A stretch of 64,000 nt of DNA from Phycisphaerales bacterium (GCA_020847375.1 JADLCB010000004.1:1-64000); one strand, 5' to 3'; positions 25,951-35,937 are shown, numbered from the stretch's first letter. Program-made: numbers and translations. The notes: generated from the letters alone by a model not told the origin.

Positions 25951-27591
25951 CTACAGGCCCATCAGCGTCAGGCGCTGGTGAGCGCGAGTGGCGTACCGTT
26001 CATATTCGTTGCGATCAATGGCATCGGGATTGGCAGCCCCGGCGTAAATGGCGTCGCGCGCCTGCTGGGCTAATTGGTCCAAACGAGATTGAGGCAGCTT
26101 GCGCAGCGATTGCCGGTCAGCACCGAGCAGTTGCAAAAGCCGGACATCGGTGAAATAACGCAACTGGATAAACTCGTTGATGCGGATCGACTGGTGATAG
26201 TGTTCTGCCGCCTGCTTGAACTGCTCCTGACGCTGGGCGCCGGCCGGGAGCATCAATCCACGAACATACGCCAGATCCGCCAGCGCCGCTGCGTGTACGC
26301 TGCGCATGTGTTCCACGTGCGACTCATAGGTTGAAATATTGGCGAGGAAGTCGGTTTCATTCAGATAACGTTCATATTCCTGGATGGCTGCTGCCGCAAG
26401 ATCCGCAGCACGCTGATAGCTGAACAGCAGTTCCGGCAGGGTGTCCGCCTCCAACGGTTGATCGTTGAGTTTCTTCGTCTGGCTGTTGAATCCCAGCGGA
26501 ATCGTCAATAACTCAAGTTGATCGCGCGGTTCGAGCGTTTCATTGCCAAATGGCTTTTGCTCCTCCTGCTGCTCGGTGCTGAACAGATGGACGCGCAATA
26601 ATCCCCCCTCGATCTTGCGGCCACGTTCCCACTCGGCTTCGGACCAGAACTTCAGCGCCAAAGCCGGGCGCGAATCAATGACCGTGTGGCTGAGTTGGGC
26701 ATGCGTCTGCCCGGCGCTGTCCTGCAGCACCTGGGCACGCTTGAAATAATTGTAAGCAAAGGCAAGGGGCGAAATGCCATAGGGGAAAGGTTCAAACGGT
26801 TTGAGATATTGCAGATCAGCACCGGTATTCCACGGTTTGTCAGCTGCAAGATCGGTGGGGCGCGGCAAATCGCCGCCGGGGGCGGTCAGATACTGCGGCA
26901 GGATGTACCCGTCGGGATTCAACCGCGGCTCCAGACGCACGCTGCTGGTAATCGCTGCCCGCTGGGGCTGGGTTTGGCGCCACTGACTCTCGGTGCGCAC
27001 GCGCTGGCGGTAGTATTCCTTTTCGGCGCTGTTTCCGAATTTATCAAAGAAAAGTTGCCCGATCGTTTCGATGATGTTGATGTTGTGCGGCCGCTCGCTA
27101 TCAACGCTGTAACCATAATCCAGAGCGTCAAGAATGGTGAGGTACTTGTTGGCCAGGCTCGCCTTCTGAACGGAGATATTGTATCCCTTGTTCCACATCT
27201 GAAAGATGTGAACGCTGTCAAATTCGGGCTGGAGCATGCGAATCCACTCCACCTGCGTATCGAAGGTTTCGAGGTTGCGCTCCTGTTTCTGTGATTCACT
27301 ATTTTGCCAGAGGAACATCACCAGCGGCCCGCGCAGACCACCGAGCAGCAACGCCAGGGCGAAGCTGTTCATGCCCGACAGATTCGATCCGCCGCCTTCA
27401 CTGGCCATCGGAACCCGGCCATCATTGGTCAACACACGCTGGCGCTGCCATCCGGTCAGCCAGCGCCCCGCCATGACAAGCAGCAGGCTGCAGATGAGGA
27501 TTGTTACCACCGCTCCACGAGCGACCGAACGCTTTTCCGGCTGGTCCGATGAAGCGGGTTGATTGGAGGATGACATTGATGTTTGAGTCAT
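25951..27591 (-). CDS. Uncharacterised membrane protein in ABC transporter operon
   Basis: 546 residues, not a named family. A Ser-rich N-terminus is followed by a transmembrane helix at ~22-40 and a second hydrophobic segment at ~68-85. The rest is largely helical and soluble, rich in Gln, Arg and Tyr, with repeat-like helices in ~100-180 and ~370-470 that may be TPR-like. It lies downstream of the ABC permease and ATPase genes on the same strand, so it is probably an accessory of that transporter. The ATG at 27591 is chosen over a TTG at 27615, and a further in-frame ATG at 27576 is possible. Proteins of this type seem restricted to planctomycetes, but I cannot check that here. Confidence 0.6.
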   Translation of the reverse strand: MTQTSMSSSNQPASSDQPEKRSVARGAVVTILICSLLLVMAGRWLTGWQRQRVLTNDGRVPMASEGGGSNLSGMNSFALALLLGGLRGPLVMFLWQNSESQKQERNLETFDTQVEWIRMLQPEFDSVHIFQMWNKGYNISVQKASLANKYLTILDALDYGYSVDSERPHNINIIETIGQLFFDKFGNSAEKEYYRQRVRTESQWRQTQPQRAAITSSVRLEPRLNPDGYILPQYLTAPGGDLPRPTDLAADKPWNTGADLQYLKPFEPFPYGISPLAFAYNYFKRAQVLQDSAGQTHAQLSHTVIDSRPALALKFWSEAEWERGRKIEGGLLRVHLFSTEQQEEQKPFGNETLEPRDQLELLTIPLGFNSQTKKLNDQPLEADTLPELLFSYQRAADLAAAAIQEYERYLNETDFLANISTYESHVEHMRSVHAAALADLAYVRGLMLPAGAQRQEQFKQAAEHYHQSIRINEFIQLRYFTDVRLLQLLGADRQSLRKLPQSRLDQLAQQARDAIYAGAANPDAIDRNEYERYATRAHQRLTLMGL

Positions 27592-27645
27592 GATAAGACA
27601 AAAAATCGGCACCAAGCCCGACCAGCTCCGATTCTGCGAAACAGG

Positions 27646-29727
27646 CTAAGGAGCAACTTCCTTATTTCTCAGGAATAAATACGCCAGCACCGTCAACGGG
27701 ATGCCAAACCCGAAGGCGACCGCAGCGGCGTCAATCAGTTGGCGCCAGGGCATGTTGACGCCGCGCTGCAGTTGCTCACCAGCGGAAAATTGTGAAATAT
27801 CCGGTAGTACCTTCGCCAGTGCCTGCAACGCCTTATTCAGCGTATTGACCGACGAACTGACCACGCGGAATTGCGGAGCCTGACCCTGATTGCCACCAAA
27901 AATCTGCTGAGCCACCTGATTGCCCAGTTCGTTGCCCATGTCGCCCAATTGCTGAATGCCCCAGTTGCTCAGCAGGATGATCACCGCCAGCACAATGGCA
28001 ATTGGCCAGGATAAAAACGTGCTGCAGAACATGGCGATGATGATGACCAATAGCGACATCAGCCAGAGCATCAACAGGCTTTTGAAAAGATTCCAGGAAA
28101 ACAGCACATTGCCCGTCACCAGTTGTACCGACCGCGCCTGCAGACCCACCCAATGGCCAGTGGTCAAGTTGCGCACGAGCAAATTAAAATTGCCGTTTTG
28201 CGCCAAGTCCGCCGGCATGGTGAAAAAGACATTGCGATTAGACTCCGCCTGGATGATGTTCGGCGGACTGGTCGCGCCGGTTGCAGGATCAGCCAGCCGG
28301 ATTTCCAGCTCAGTGTAATCATCAGAATCGACATTCTGTTCAGCGCCGGTGCGCTCGATACCGATGTTCATCTCAAAGTTGATTTTCCCATCAGACGAAA
28401 CGGCGCGATCGGTATTGCGGAAAGCGAAGACAGCAATGGCTGAGTTGTGTGGATCACCGTGCAACTGCTGACCAAAAGTTCCTTGCTCGCCGATGAAACG
28501 AACCGGCAGCGTCTGCGGATCGGGGGCGCGCGGCACGAGATCGCCCAGAATCTGGTTTGTTTCAGGATTGATCAAACGCAGGGAAATCGGTTGATACTGA
28601 TCCTGTGGCAGCCGGAAGGATAGTTGGGTTCCCAACGCGGAAGTGCCCACATCGACGGCAAACTGCCCAGCCGTGACCAGTTTTCCGGCAATTGCTGGCG
28701 GCAGGGGGATCATCATGGTGGCAAATTGGTCGGTCGCCGGCAGCATGATGCCGCGCGCATCGCCCAGATCGGCTGGTCTGGCGATGGGGTTGTGTTGGGA
28801 ATCAATGATATTGATCTGCAGCCGCGGCCGTGGGGGCAGCAGCGGTGTGGGCGTCGAAGGGACGGTCGATTCTTCCGCAGCTGCGTTGGAAGGCAGGGGT
28901 ATGCCATACGCGGACAGCGGATCGACTTCAGGCATGATTGTGCGCGATTGCTGATAGCTCAGGTCAACCAATAACGCCATCGCGATGGGCGTATCAGGCA
29001 TCACACCCGGGGGAGTAAAATCAGCCGACGTATAATCGAAGAAGAACTGCGCTTTGGCCTGGTCGCCGCCGGGAATCCAGCGGCGGTCCCCTTCGGGGGG
29101 CTGGCTGAAGATTTGCGGTTCGCCAGACCAAGCGTAGGTGTTGACGCGCAAAAGCCCTGCCTCGCGGTAGTGCTGCAAGGCATTGCGGTGTACCTGTGAA
29201 AGCTGCGCATCTGCCAGACCCGCCTTGATGCTCCCTTGCAGCGACCAGGCTCGAACGTGCAGATATCCCCAGGTAAACAGGCCCATGATCAGCAGAATCG
29301 CCGCTGAAACACGGGCAAACCCGATCACTTTACCGACGATGATCTCCAGCCGCGTGGTTGGTTTGGTCACCACGGTGTAGATGACACGATTTTCTATTTC
29401 CTTGGGCAAATTGGTGGCTGCCAGGATGATTGTCGTCAGCGTCACAATCAGGCCGGTGGCAAAGATGCTGAACTTAAGCGTCTGACGAATGGCATCCTGT
29501 TCGTCAAAGGGTTTGGTCAGCTGCGCGACGATGAAAACACCGATAATCGCCAGCGGGGTGACCCACAACACCCGGCGGCGGATCGATTCAGCAAACACCA
29601 CCCCCGAAATTGCCCAGACCCGGCGAAAACTGAAACACAGGACATCCTTCAGTCCGATCACCAGCAGCCCAAGGACGACAATCGCGCCGCCCAATATGTA
29701 TTCGATGTTATCAGCGAACAATTCCAT
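27646..29727 (-). CDS. ABC-2 type transporter permease with large extracytoplasmic domain
   Basis: A 693-residue membrane protein. Helices lie at ~10-30, ~55-80, ~90-110 and ~140-160, with the coupling segment NLPKEIENRVIYTVVTKPTTR between the third and fourth. A long extracytoplasmic region of about 350 residues follows, with Pro-rich and beta-rich parts. Four more hydrophobic segments close the chain (LLMLWLMSLLVIIIAM and others). The ATG at 29727 is used because the longer frame adds only a short non-conserved stretch. Together with the ATPase gene 191 bases upstream it forms one ABC exporter. The substrate is unknown. The extracytoplasmic domain is unusually large for an ABC-2 permease. 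Confidence 0.85.
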   Translation of the reverse strand: MELFADNIEYILGGAIVVLGLLVIGLKDVLCFSFRRVWAISGVVFAESIRRRVLWVTPLAIIGVFIVAQLTKPFDEQDAIRQTLKFSIFATGLIVTLTTIILAATNLPKEIENRVIYTVVTKPTTRLEIIVGKVIGFARVSAAILLIMGLFTWGYLHVRAWSLQGSIKAGLADAQLSQVHRNALQHYREAGLLRVNTYAWSGEPQIFSQPPEGDRRWIPGGDQAKAQFFFDYTSADFTPPGVMPDTPIAMALLVDLSYQQSRTIMPEVDPLSAYGIPLPSNAAAEESTVPSTPTPLLPPRPRLQINIIDSQHNPIARPADLGDARGIMLPATDQFATMMIPLPPAIAGKLVTAGQFAVDVGTSALGTQLSFRLPQDQYQPISLRLINPETNQILGDLVPRAPDPQTLPVRFIGEQGTFGQQLHGDPHNSAIAVFAFRNTDRAVSSDGKINFEMNIGIERTGAEQNVDSDDYTELEIRLADPATGATSPPNIIQAESNRNVFFTMPADLAQNGNFNLLVRNLTTGHWVGLQARSVQLVTGNVLFSWNLFKSLLMLWLMSLLVIIIAMFCSTFLSWPIAIVLAVIILLSNWGIQQLGDMGNELGNQVAQQIFGGNQGQAPQFRVVSSSVNTLNKALQALAKVLPDISQFSAGEQLQRGVNMPWRQLIDAAAVAFGFGIPLTVLAYLFLRNKEVAP

Positions 29728-29918
29728 GGTTGGTCTGACCTGACTGACAATTATAACGGGCTGAGTGCTTTGGAGGAGGCGCCGCAGCAATCAGCGGGTT
29801 GATTTCATTTCATTCGTATCGATGCGCTGGCGGCGCGATCGACAAAACAGACGCTCCGACTGGAATCCGACATTTATTGCACGTGGATCCCCGGTTCAGG
29901 CTACAGCGATCCGGCGCA

Positions 29919-30842
29919 TTAACTGCGCGCCGCGTTATCACCGCTGGCGCCGGCATAACCCACGCCACCAGCGCCGATATTTTCGCCGGTTTTCTGCAAT
30001 ACCACACGAACGAACAAATCTTCCAGCGTCGTGGTCGGATGAGTGATGGTGGCATCTTGTGCGCCCATCTTCGCAATGAACTGGCGAACTTCCTCAAGCT
30101 GGGCTGCGGTTAAACCCCTGGCCTGAATCTGGGCGATATCGCGCACCTGAAGAAGATCACGCACCTCGCCAAGTGTCTGCATCTTGCCACGAAAGAGAAT
30201 CGTGATACGGTCGCAGACATCCTGCACGTCCGCCAGCAGGTGGCTGCACAGCAGAACGGTCTTTCCCTGCTGCTTGAGCGAAAGAATCAGGTCTTTCATC
30301 TCCTTGGTTCCCAACGGATCCAGACCGGTCGTCGGTTCATCCAGCAGGATTAACTCGGGATTATTGATCAGCGCCTGCGCCAGACCGATACGCCGGGCCA
30401 TGCCCTTGGAATATTCGCGCAGTTTGCGCTTGCGCGCCTTGGCATCCAGACCGACAATATCCAAAAGCTCGGGAACGCGACGCTTGAGCGTGCGACGATC
30501 CAGGCGGAACATTTTCCCGTAAAATTCGAGCGTTTCTTCACCGTTGAGAAAGCGGTGAAGGTAGGATTCCTCGGGCAGAAACCCGATTTTTTCCTTCATC
30601 AAACGACTGTCCGGACGATAACCCAGTACCGAAATATCGCCGCTGGTGGGGAAGATCAGGTTCAGCAGCAACTTGATCGTTGTGCTTTTGCCTGATCCGT
30701 TAGGCCCCAGCAGGCCGAACACTTCGCCGCGATGGATCGTCAGATTCAGATCATCCAGTGCCGTTACCTTGGGCCGGCCCCAGAAGTCTTTGTAGACTTT
30801 CGTCAGATGATTTGTACGAACCGCCTCGCCGTTATCTGCCAT
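29919..30842 (-). CDS. ABC transporter ATP-binding protein
   Basis: A 307-residue ATPase. Walker A reads GLLGPNGSGKSTT (near 46-52), the signature segment is YSKGMARRIGLAQAL, Walker B is LILLDEPTTGLDP, and the H-loop is LLCSHLLADV. The YSKGM signature instead of LSGGQ is common in ABC-2 exporters of the CcmA/NatA type. It energises the permease encoded 191 bases downstream. The ATG at 30842 begins a family-like N-terminus (VRTNHLTKVYKDF). The C-terminal ~90 residues are a regulatory extension. Confidence 0.93.
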   Translation of the reverse strand: MADNGEAVRTNHLTKVYKDFWGRPKVTALDDLNLTIHRGEVFGLLGPNGSGKSTTIKLLLNLIFPTSGDISVLGYRPDSRLMKEKIGFLPEESYLHRFLNGEETLEFYGKMFRLDRRTLKRRVPELLDIVGLDAKARKRKLREYSKGMARRIGLAQALINNPELILLDEPTTGLDPLGTKEMKDLILSLKQQGKTVLLCSHLLADVQDVCDRITILFRGKMQTLGEVRDLLQVRDIAQIQARGLTAAQLEEVRQFIAKMGAQDATITHPTTTLEDLFVRVVLQKTGENIGAGGVGYAGASGDNAARS

Positions 30843-30967
30843 GATCGTGAGGGGGGTTGGAGGAATAGGCTGACATAGGCATTACAGTACGTCGGCAAAA
30901 GAATTATGTCTATTGTTTTATGTCAGCGCATCAGCAAACTAACAGGTGTCATGTGTGCAGCAGGCAC

Positions 30968-31186
30968 TTACCGCGACCGACTGGCGCGGCTTTGCCCACC
31001 ACGATTCGGATTGCCCGTGCGGAATTTCGGTTTGGAGCGTTCCAGACGACGCTTCTTTTCGCTCGGCTTTTCGTAGTAAGCAATCCGCTTGATGTCCTTG
31101 GTCAGACCTTCTTTTTCGCACATTTTCTTGAAACGGCGAATCATTTGCTCGGCGGTCTCATTACCGCGCGACTTAACCTTGATCAT
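30968..31186 (-). CDS. rpsU: 30S ribosomal protein S21
   Basis: A 72-residue basic ribosomal protein with S21 features: VKSRGNETAEQMIRRFKKMCEKEG, then a Lys/Arg-rich helix (YYEKPSEKKRR) and a basic Gly/Ser tail. The ATG at 31186 is chosen. AGGAG lies only 1 base upstream, and a second AGGA lies further upstream at a workable distance. It is divergent from the thioesterase gene, with promoters for both expected in the 213-base gap. Confidence 0.93.
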   Translation of the reverse strand: MIKVKSRGNETAEQMIRRFKKMCEKEGLTKDIKRIAYYEKPSEKKRRLERSKPKFRTGNPNRGGQSRASRSR

Positions 31187-31399
31187 ACTCCTGCAATCCT
31201 TTCGGCTTTGTTCAGTTTGAGCAATTGTGTATAGTGGCAACCGCTGTGGTTGGCATCGATTCAGACAATCAACAAACCTGCGTAAGTCTACCGAGTGGGG
31301 GGGATTATTCAATACAGGCGGCTGAAAATAGTGATAATCCGCGTTTAAGTTCGATCGTACCCCGTTCATGCTGTGAATCACACTGAAAACAGGTCGATT

Positions 31400-31795
31400 A
31401 TGACGATTTTAGATGAACATATGCTGGAAATTCGCGTTCGCTTCTTTGAAGTCGATTCCATGGGATTTCTGCACCACAGCAGGTTTTTGCAATATTTTGA
31501 ACTGGGACGAACCGAATTATTGCGGGCACGTGGGCACTGTTATGCGGACATCGAGCGTCAGGGATATTGTTTTGCCGTAACCCAAGCGCAGGTCAAATAC
31601 CGCGCACCCGCCCACTACGATGATCTGCTCCAGTTGACAACACGTTTGACGCGCCAGACCGAGGTTCGTTTTGAGCATACCTACGAGCTGCGCCGTGATG
31701 GACAGTTGCTGGCTGAGGGACAGACGACAATCGCCTGCCTGAACCGTCAGGGTAAGGTGGTCCAGATTCCCGAAACGCTGCGGGTCAAATCATAA
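31400..31795 (+). CDS. Acyl-CoA thioesterase, 4HBT/YbgC type
   Basis: A 131-residue hot-dog fold thioesterase. The 4HBT signature VRFFEVDSMGFLHHSRFLQYFELGR includes the catalytic Asp (here in EVDSMG) that activates water on acyl-CoA thioesters. The ATG at 31400 is preferred because CAGG precedes it. A GTG at 31373 and an ATG at 31421 are also in frame. It is the first of two plus-strand genes, and the next begins 118 bases later. The physiological substrate is unknown. Membrane or Tol-associated roles occur for YbgC, but no tol genes are here. Confidence 0.88.
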   Translation: MTILDEHMLEIRVRFFEVDSMGFLHHSRFLQYFELGRTELLRARGHCYADIERQGYCFAVTQAQVKYRAPAHYDDLLQLTTRLTRQTEVRFEHTYELRRDGQLLAEGQTTIACLNRQGKVVQIPETLRVKS

Positions 31796-31913
31796 ATGCC
31801 GGATACCTGATCGCCGTACTGGTTTGTTGGTTGATCAAGCCCCATCGTGACAACCTGTCCCAGCACGGTTAGAGTGCCGACAGAATCGATCAACGGTTAA
31901 GGAGTATCGAATC

Positions 31914-32798
31914 ATGCGTGGATGGATAGGAACAGCAACGATTATCCTGACAGCCGCAATGGTGCAGGCTGATTCATTTGACCAGCCGTCACAACTAACA
32001 TTGACGCCGGATGTCGCCAGCGTTTACGCCCCTCCTTCGCCCAACAGCGAAACCGAAGGCGTCAACTCCGGCGGGGTTCATATCGATCTGGAAGTCCGCT
32101 ACATGACGGACTACATCTTCCGCGGGATGGAAATACTCGAAGTCCCAGGCTCTGAAGATTCGCCCAATCTTCAACTTGCGGGTAAATTATCATGGGATTT
32201 GGGCAAATTACCCCATCCGTTCATTGGGCTTTTTGCCAATGTGGCCGATCACGATCCGCTGAGCCAGTTTCAGGAGATACGCCCGACGGTTGGTTTCGAC
32301 TGGGACATTCGCCCCTTGACCATCACCGCCGGTCACAACAGCTATATCTATCCTGACCGCAAGGAAATGGATACATCGGAAATCTTTGTCAAAATGAAAC
32401 TGGATGATGCCTGGCTCTGGAGCACCGAGCGCCCGCTGCTCTCGCCGTACGTCATGGCAGCCTACGATTACGATCTATATAACGGATGGTATTTTGAAGC
32501 TGGCGTGGAACATACACTGACACTTGAAGACCTCGGCATTGATCTGACCTTCTACGGCCAGGTGGCGTACGTCTACAACAATCCACTGTACGCCTATTCC
32601 GCCAGCAAGGATGATGGGTTTCAGCACTGGCAGACAGGGGTGATTGGCCGGTATTCGTTAAATAAACTTTTCAATACCTCCGTGCGCTACGGCCGCTGGG
32701 AACTGGTGGGTTATCTCAACTACACCGGCAGCGGAGATGATCGTTTAAGAGCCGAGGACCAACTCTGGGGCGGGGCTGCCATTGGATTTCATTATTGA
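31914..32798 (+). CDS. Outer-membrane beta-barrel-like protein
   Basis: A 294-residue exported protein. A signal peptide spans residues 1-20 (cleavage probably after MVQA, before DSF). The rest is beta-rich with alternating hydrophobic residues and many Tyr, Trp and Gly (LEVRYMTDYIFRGMEI, AYDYDLYNGWYFEAGVEH, WQTGVIGRYSL), and it ends in the aromatic GFHY typical of barrel C-termini. It resembles the TIGR02001-type family of putative porin-like proteins. The function is unknown. AAGGAG-type sequence (AAGGAGTATCGA) precedes the ATG. Confidence 0.75.
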   Translation: MRGWIGTATIILTAAMVQADSFDQPSQLTLTPDVASVYAPPSPNSETEGVNSGGVHIDLEVRYMTDYIFRGMEILEVPGSEDSPNLQLAGKLSWDLGKLPHPFIGLFANVADHDPLSQFQEIRPTVGFDWDIRPLTITAGHNSYIYPDRKEMDTSEIFVKMKLDDAWLWSTERPLLSPYVMAAYDYDLYNGWYFEAGVEHTLTLEDLGIDLTFYGQVAYVYNNPLYAYSASKDDGFQHWQTGVIGRYSLNKLFNTSVRYGRWELVGYLNYTGSGDDRLRAEDQLWGGAAIGFHY

Positions 32799-32886
32799 TT
32801 GATTTGCGTCCGACTGCGCCTCGATCGCCGTCCGGCGCAATTGACCAAGCACGGCCATTTAATAAGCGTACAATCCAGTACAGCAG

Positions 32887-33621
32887 TCAAACGCGGCGAT
32901 GGGCGACCATGATCAGATCAGGGCTGGTCTGCTCGTCGTAGACCGCCAGTTTGTGATTGCCATAAAACTGAATGTCAGCCTTTTGACCGATGGCGGTTTG
33001 CAAATCATCAGGCCGCAAACTCAGAAAGCGCATGCTGTGGCCCTGTAATGGTCCCTGATCGGGAACGATAACCAGATCGACAAAACCGCCGTTGCCGCAC
33101 CGATGGACGCCCTTGACAATCAGCGCCGGCCCTGAGGGCAGATTCAGGCGGATACTCTTTTGCCACCAGCACGGTCCGTCGGCCAGTTTCCACAGATTCA
33201 GCACCTGGACGATCACGACGCCCCCCGGGCGGACCGCCTGTACCATGGTCGCCAGTGCATGCTGCGCACTGGGCAGATCACCCGCCAGCGCCAGCGAGTT
33301 TCCCACACACACCACTGCATCCAGATCACCAGCTCCAGGTGGTGGCTGGCCAAAACCACGCACAGTCCAGCGCAGCTTCGGCCCTGTCCCGAAAGATCGC
33401 TGCGCTCGCTGAATCATGTTGGGACTGATGTCGCACGCCTCGACCTGCAAACCCATGCGATGAAATAAATCCGCATGTTGACCGCTGCCACAAGCCACAT
33501 CCGCAACTTTGCGCGCGTTGACCGCATCGAACTGGTTGCGAAAAAACGGCTCTTCCGCCGCCAGCCGTTTCGGCCAGTCAATCAATGCTTCGTAAATGTC
33601 TGACAGATGATCAAAACTCAT
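32887..33621 (-). CDS. Class I SAM-dependent methyltransferase
   Basis: A 244-residue methyltransferase. Motif I reads VADVACGSGQHAD (near residue 40) and motif II VEACDISPNMIQRA. VVCVGNSLALA follows, and the C-terminal part is divergent. The substrate cannot be told. The ATG at 33621 starts a family-like YEALIDWPKRL. A TTG at 33693 that overlaps the end of the HAD gene is also in frame. It lies downstream of that gene on the same strand, so they may be one operon. Confidence 0.85.
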   Translation of the reverse strand: MSFDHLSDIYEALIDWPKRLAAEEPFFRNQFDAVNARKVADVACGSGQHADLFHRMGLQVEACDISPNMIQRAQRSFGTGPKLRWTVRGFGQPPPGAGDLDAVVCVGNSLALAGDLPSAQHALATMVQAVRPGGVVIVQVLNLWKLADGPCWWQKSIRLNLPSGPALIVKGVHRCGNGGFVDLVIVPDQGPLQGHSMRFLSLRPDDLQTAIGQKADIQFYGNHKLAVYDEQTSPDLIMVAHRRV

Positions 33622-33689
33622 GAGAATACGTTCGTAAAATTGTCCAACCAGCCAACAATCTGATTCAATACGATGATCAGCCCGCTGCT

Positions 33690-34517
33690 TCAATCGATCA
33701 GGTGATATTTTTGCAAAGCCGCATAAACGCCGTGATCGTTGTTGGTTGGGGCAATCCAGTCGGCAACATTTTTAACCGCCGGATGCGCATTGCCCATCGC
33801 CACGGCAATACCCGCCGTCTGCAGCATCCCCACGTCATTGGGCGCATCGCCAAGCGCCATCACCTGTTTCATTGGGATCTTGTACGCATGGGCAACTTTC
33901 TGCAGCGCTGTCGCCTTGCTGACACGTCGATCCATGATTTGCAGCATATGCTCATCCGTGCGCACGATGGTGATTTGCTGGGCGAATTTCTGTCCGATCA
34001 ACGGTTCCAGACGGCTCATGATCGGCGGCGCCCCCAACAAGAGTAGTTTGGTGATGGGGATTGTGCAGAACTGTTCGATGGGCGCAATCACGTCGGGTTG
34101 AAAAGCCTTGCCCGTTTCGGTTGAAAACAGCGGGTCGTGACGGTCTGTGAGCCAGTGGTCAAGAATTTCGCAACTCACCAGCGTTTCTTCAAACATATCA
34201 CGGGCCATGTCAATGATCCGCCGGACGGTACTGGCTGCCATTGGTCGATGATAAACCGCCTTGTTGTCCGGTTCATTCCAGATCAGCGCCCCGTTATAGT
34301 TGATCTGCCAGGTTTGCAGTTTCAACGCCTGATAGATCGGTCGGACGCTGCGCGGCGGCCGCGCCGATGCAATGACAATGCGGCAACCATTTTCCTGCAG
34401 TTTCATCAAGGCTGCGCCGGTCTTGCGGCTGATCTGCTTGCGGTCAGTCAACAATGTTCCATCGAGGTCGATGGCAATCAGTCGAACAGCCGTCTTCTCT
34501 GGTTCGCGATCCATCAT
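33690..34517 (-). CDS. Cof-type HAD-IIB family phosphatase
   Basis: A 275-residue haloacid dehalogenase-superfamily hydrolase. Motif I is AIDLDGTLL (nucleophile Asp), motif II is VIASARPPRS, and motifs III/IV appear as the Lys in RRVSKATAL and as ALGDAPNDVGML. The C2 cap inserted between motifs II and III marks the Cof/HAD-IIB group, which dephosphorylates sugar phosphates, FMN or PLP. The substrate is unknown. GGAAA stands 6 bases before the ATG at 34517. A longer start at 34571 is less likely. Confidence 0.9.
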   Translation of the reverse strand: MMDREPEKTAVRLIAIDLDGTLLTDRKQISRKTGAALMKLQENGCRIVIASARPPRSVRPIYQALKLQTWQINYNGALIWNEPDNKAVYHRPMAASTVRRIIDMARDMFEETLVSCEILDHWLTDRHDPLFSTETGKAFQPDVIAPIEQFCTIPITKLLLLGAPPIMSRLEPLIGQKFAQQITIVRTDEHMLQIMDRRVSKATALQKVAHAYKIPMKQVMALGDAPNDVGMLQTAGIAVAMGNAHPAVKNVADWIAPTNNDHGVYAALQKYHLID

Positions 34518-34657
34518 AAAGTTTCCATGATCCAGCTTCGCGGCGGATGATTCAACCGTGAAGCGGCTCAAAGCGGTACATTAGCTCCAAGTGCTGCGCG
34601 CATCCAGTCAGACGATCTGGCTTCCGGCGATCAGACTTAACGGGTACAACCATCCTG

Positions 34658-35767
34658 ATGCACGGCAATTCATCAGAACATTATGAGGCTGGCTTGGGCA
34701 GGCAGCAGAACGTGCGCATCTCTGCCGTTGTTGCCCCATCGGAGGCTGTCGGGTCGATTCTTTTTGGCGGGGTATTCGCGCGCGTCATCCTGCTGATCCT
34801 TGGGCTGGGCTGGGTCAGTGGCTGTACAGGCGCTGCGCAAAAGCCGTTGGGATCGTGGCAAGGCCCAGCCCAACCAGCCCTGGTGTCGGGTTCCCCATGG
34901 TACTTTGGACAAACACCAGCCCGCCAGTTCGATACCGCCCATTACAATCTCTATACCACGATGTCCGATGATGCGCTTTTATCCTCAATCATCCAGTTGA
35001 TGGAAGGTGCGATACAGCAATATCACCGTCTGGTTCCGAATATCACGCTGACTGTCAGGCCGATGGAGACGTTTCTGTTTCGCTATCGCAATGAATGGGC
35101 GCTTTTCACGCAGGCGACGGCAGGAGACGATGCCCCGATCTACCTGCGCATCGTTCGTGGCGGTTACACCCTGAACGAGCGATCGGTTGTCTATTTTATT
35201 GGCGATACCTCCACCTATTCCGTGGTGGCGCATGAAGGTTTTCATCAATTTGTCTCCCGCCACTTCGCCAGTCGCCTGCCGCCGTTTCTGGAGGAAGGTC
35301 TGGCCTGTATGTTCGAGTCGGTCTGGTTTGTTGATGACCTGCCACGCTGGAATCTGTCGATCAACTACAACCGCATGAACAAGCTGCGCACAGCGGTGCA
35401 GGCGGGGGATTTGTGGTCTTTGCCGCAGTTGCTGCAGACGCACGCCGGCGAGGTTGTCGATTTGCCACCGGAGCGGATCGAGGCGTTTTACGCGCAAAAC
35501 TGGGCCTTTGCCAAATTTTTATGGCAAGCCGATGATGCCCGCTATCGGCCAGCGCTACTGGCGCTCCTGGATGATGCCGCCCGCGGGCGTCTGCCCGCGC
35601 ATCTGGTCTCATCGTCGCACGAGCAGGGATTTGATCCGCGCACGGTTCAGCCGTTACTGGAACATTATCTGCAAATGCCGCTGAATCAGATCGACCAGCG
35701 CTTTCAGGCTTATATTCACGTGATCGTCACCGACGAATATGCCCGTCAGGGATTGCCCAAACAGTGA
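34658..35767 (+). CDS. HExxH zinc-peptidase-like lipoprotein
   Basis: 369 residues. A hydrophobic stretch ends in a lipobox-like VSGC (Cys56), suggesting lipid attachment on the periplasmic side. The n-region is unusually long, so the true start may be the GTG at 34712. The metal motif is HEGFH (His192, Glu193, His196), and a downstream Glu pair (FLEEGLACM, near 212) gives the gluzincin pattern. It resembles DUF1570/Peptidase_MA-like proteins common in planctomycetes. Substrates are unknown. The next gene lies 170 bases downstream. Confidence 0.72.
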   Translation: MHGNSSEHYEAGLGRQQNVRISAVVAPSEAVGSILFGGVFARVILLILGLGWVSGCTGAAQKPLGSWQGPAQPALVSGSPWYFGQTPARQFDTAHYNLYTTMSDDALLSSIIQLMEGAIQQYHRLVPNITLTVRPMETFLFRYRNEWALFTQATAGDDAPIYLRIVRGGYTLNERSVVYFIGDTSTYSVVAHEGFHQFVSRHFASRLPPFLEEGLACMFESVWFVDDLPRWNLSINYNRMNKLRTAVQAGDLWSLPQLLQTHAGEVVDLPPERIEAFYAQNWAFAKFLWQADDARYRPALLALLDDAARGRLPAHLVSSSHEQGFDPRTVQPLLEHYLQMPLNQIDQRFQAYIHVIVTDEYARQGLPKQ

Positions 35768-35937
35768 TGGCGGCTTGGCGGGTGATGTCACCTCAAGTAT
35801 TTCCGCCAGCCAAGACAGTATCGCCTGCTGAAAATCGTGATCAGCTTGATGGTCGCTGGCTTGTGAGTGACCGGTCTGCTCGGTTAATATCCCCACGTCA
35901 CTGAGCGAAGTAATTTTGCCGCAGCGGGATCGAATCA

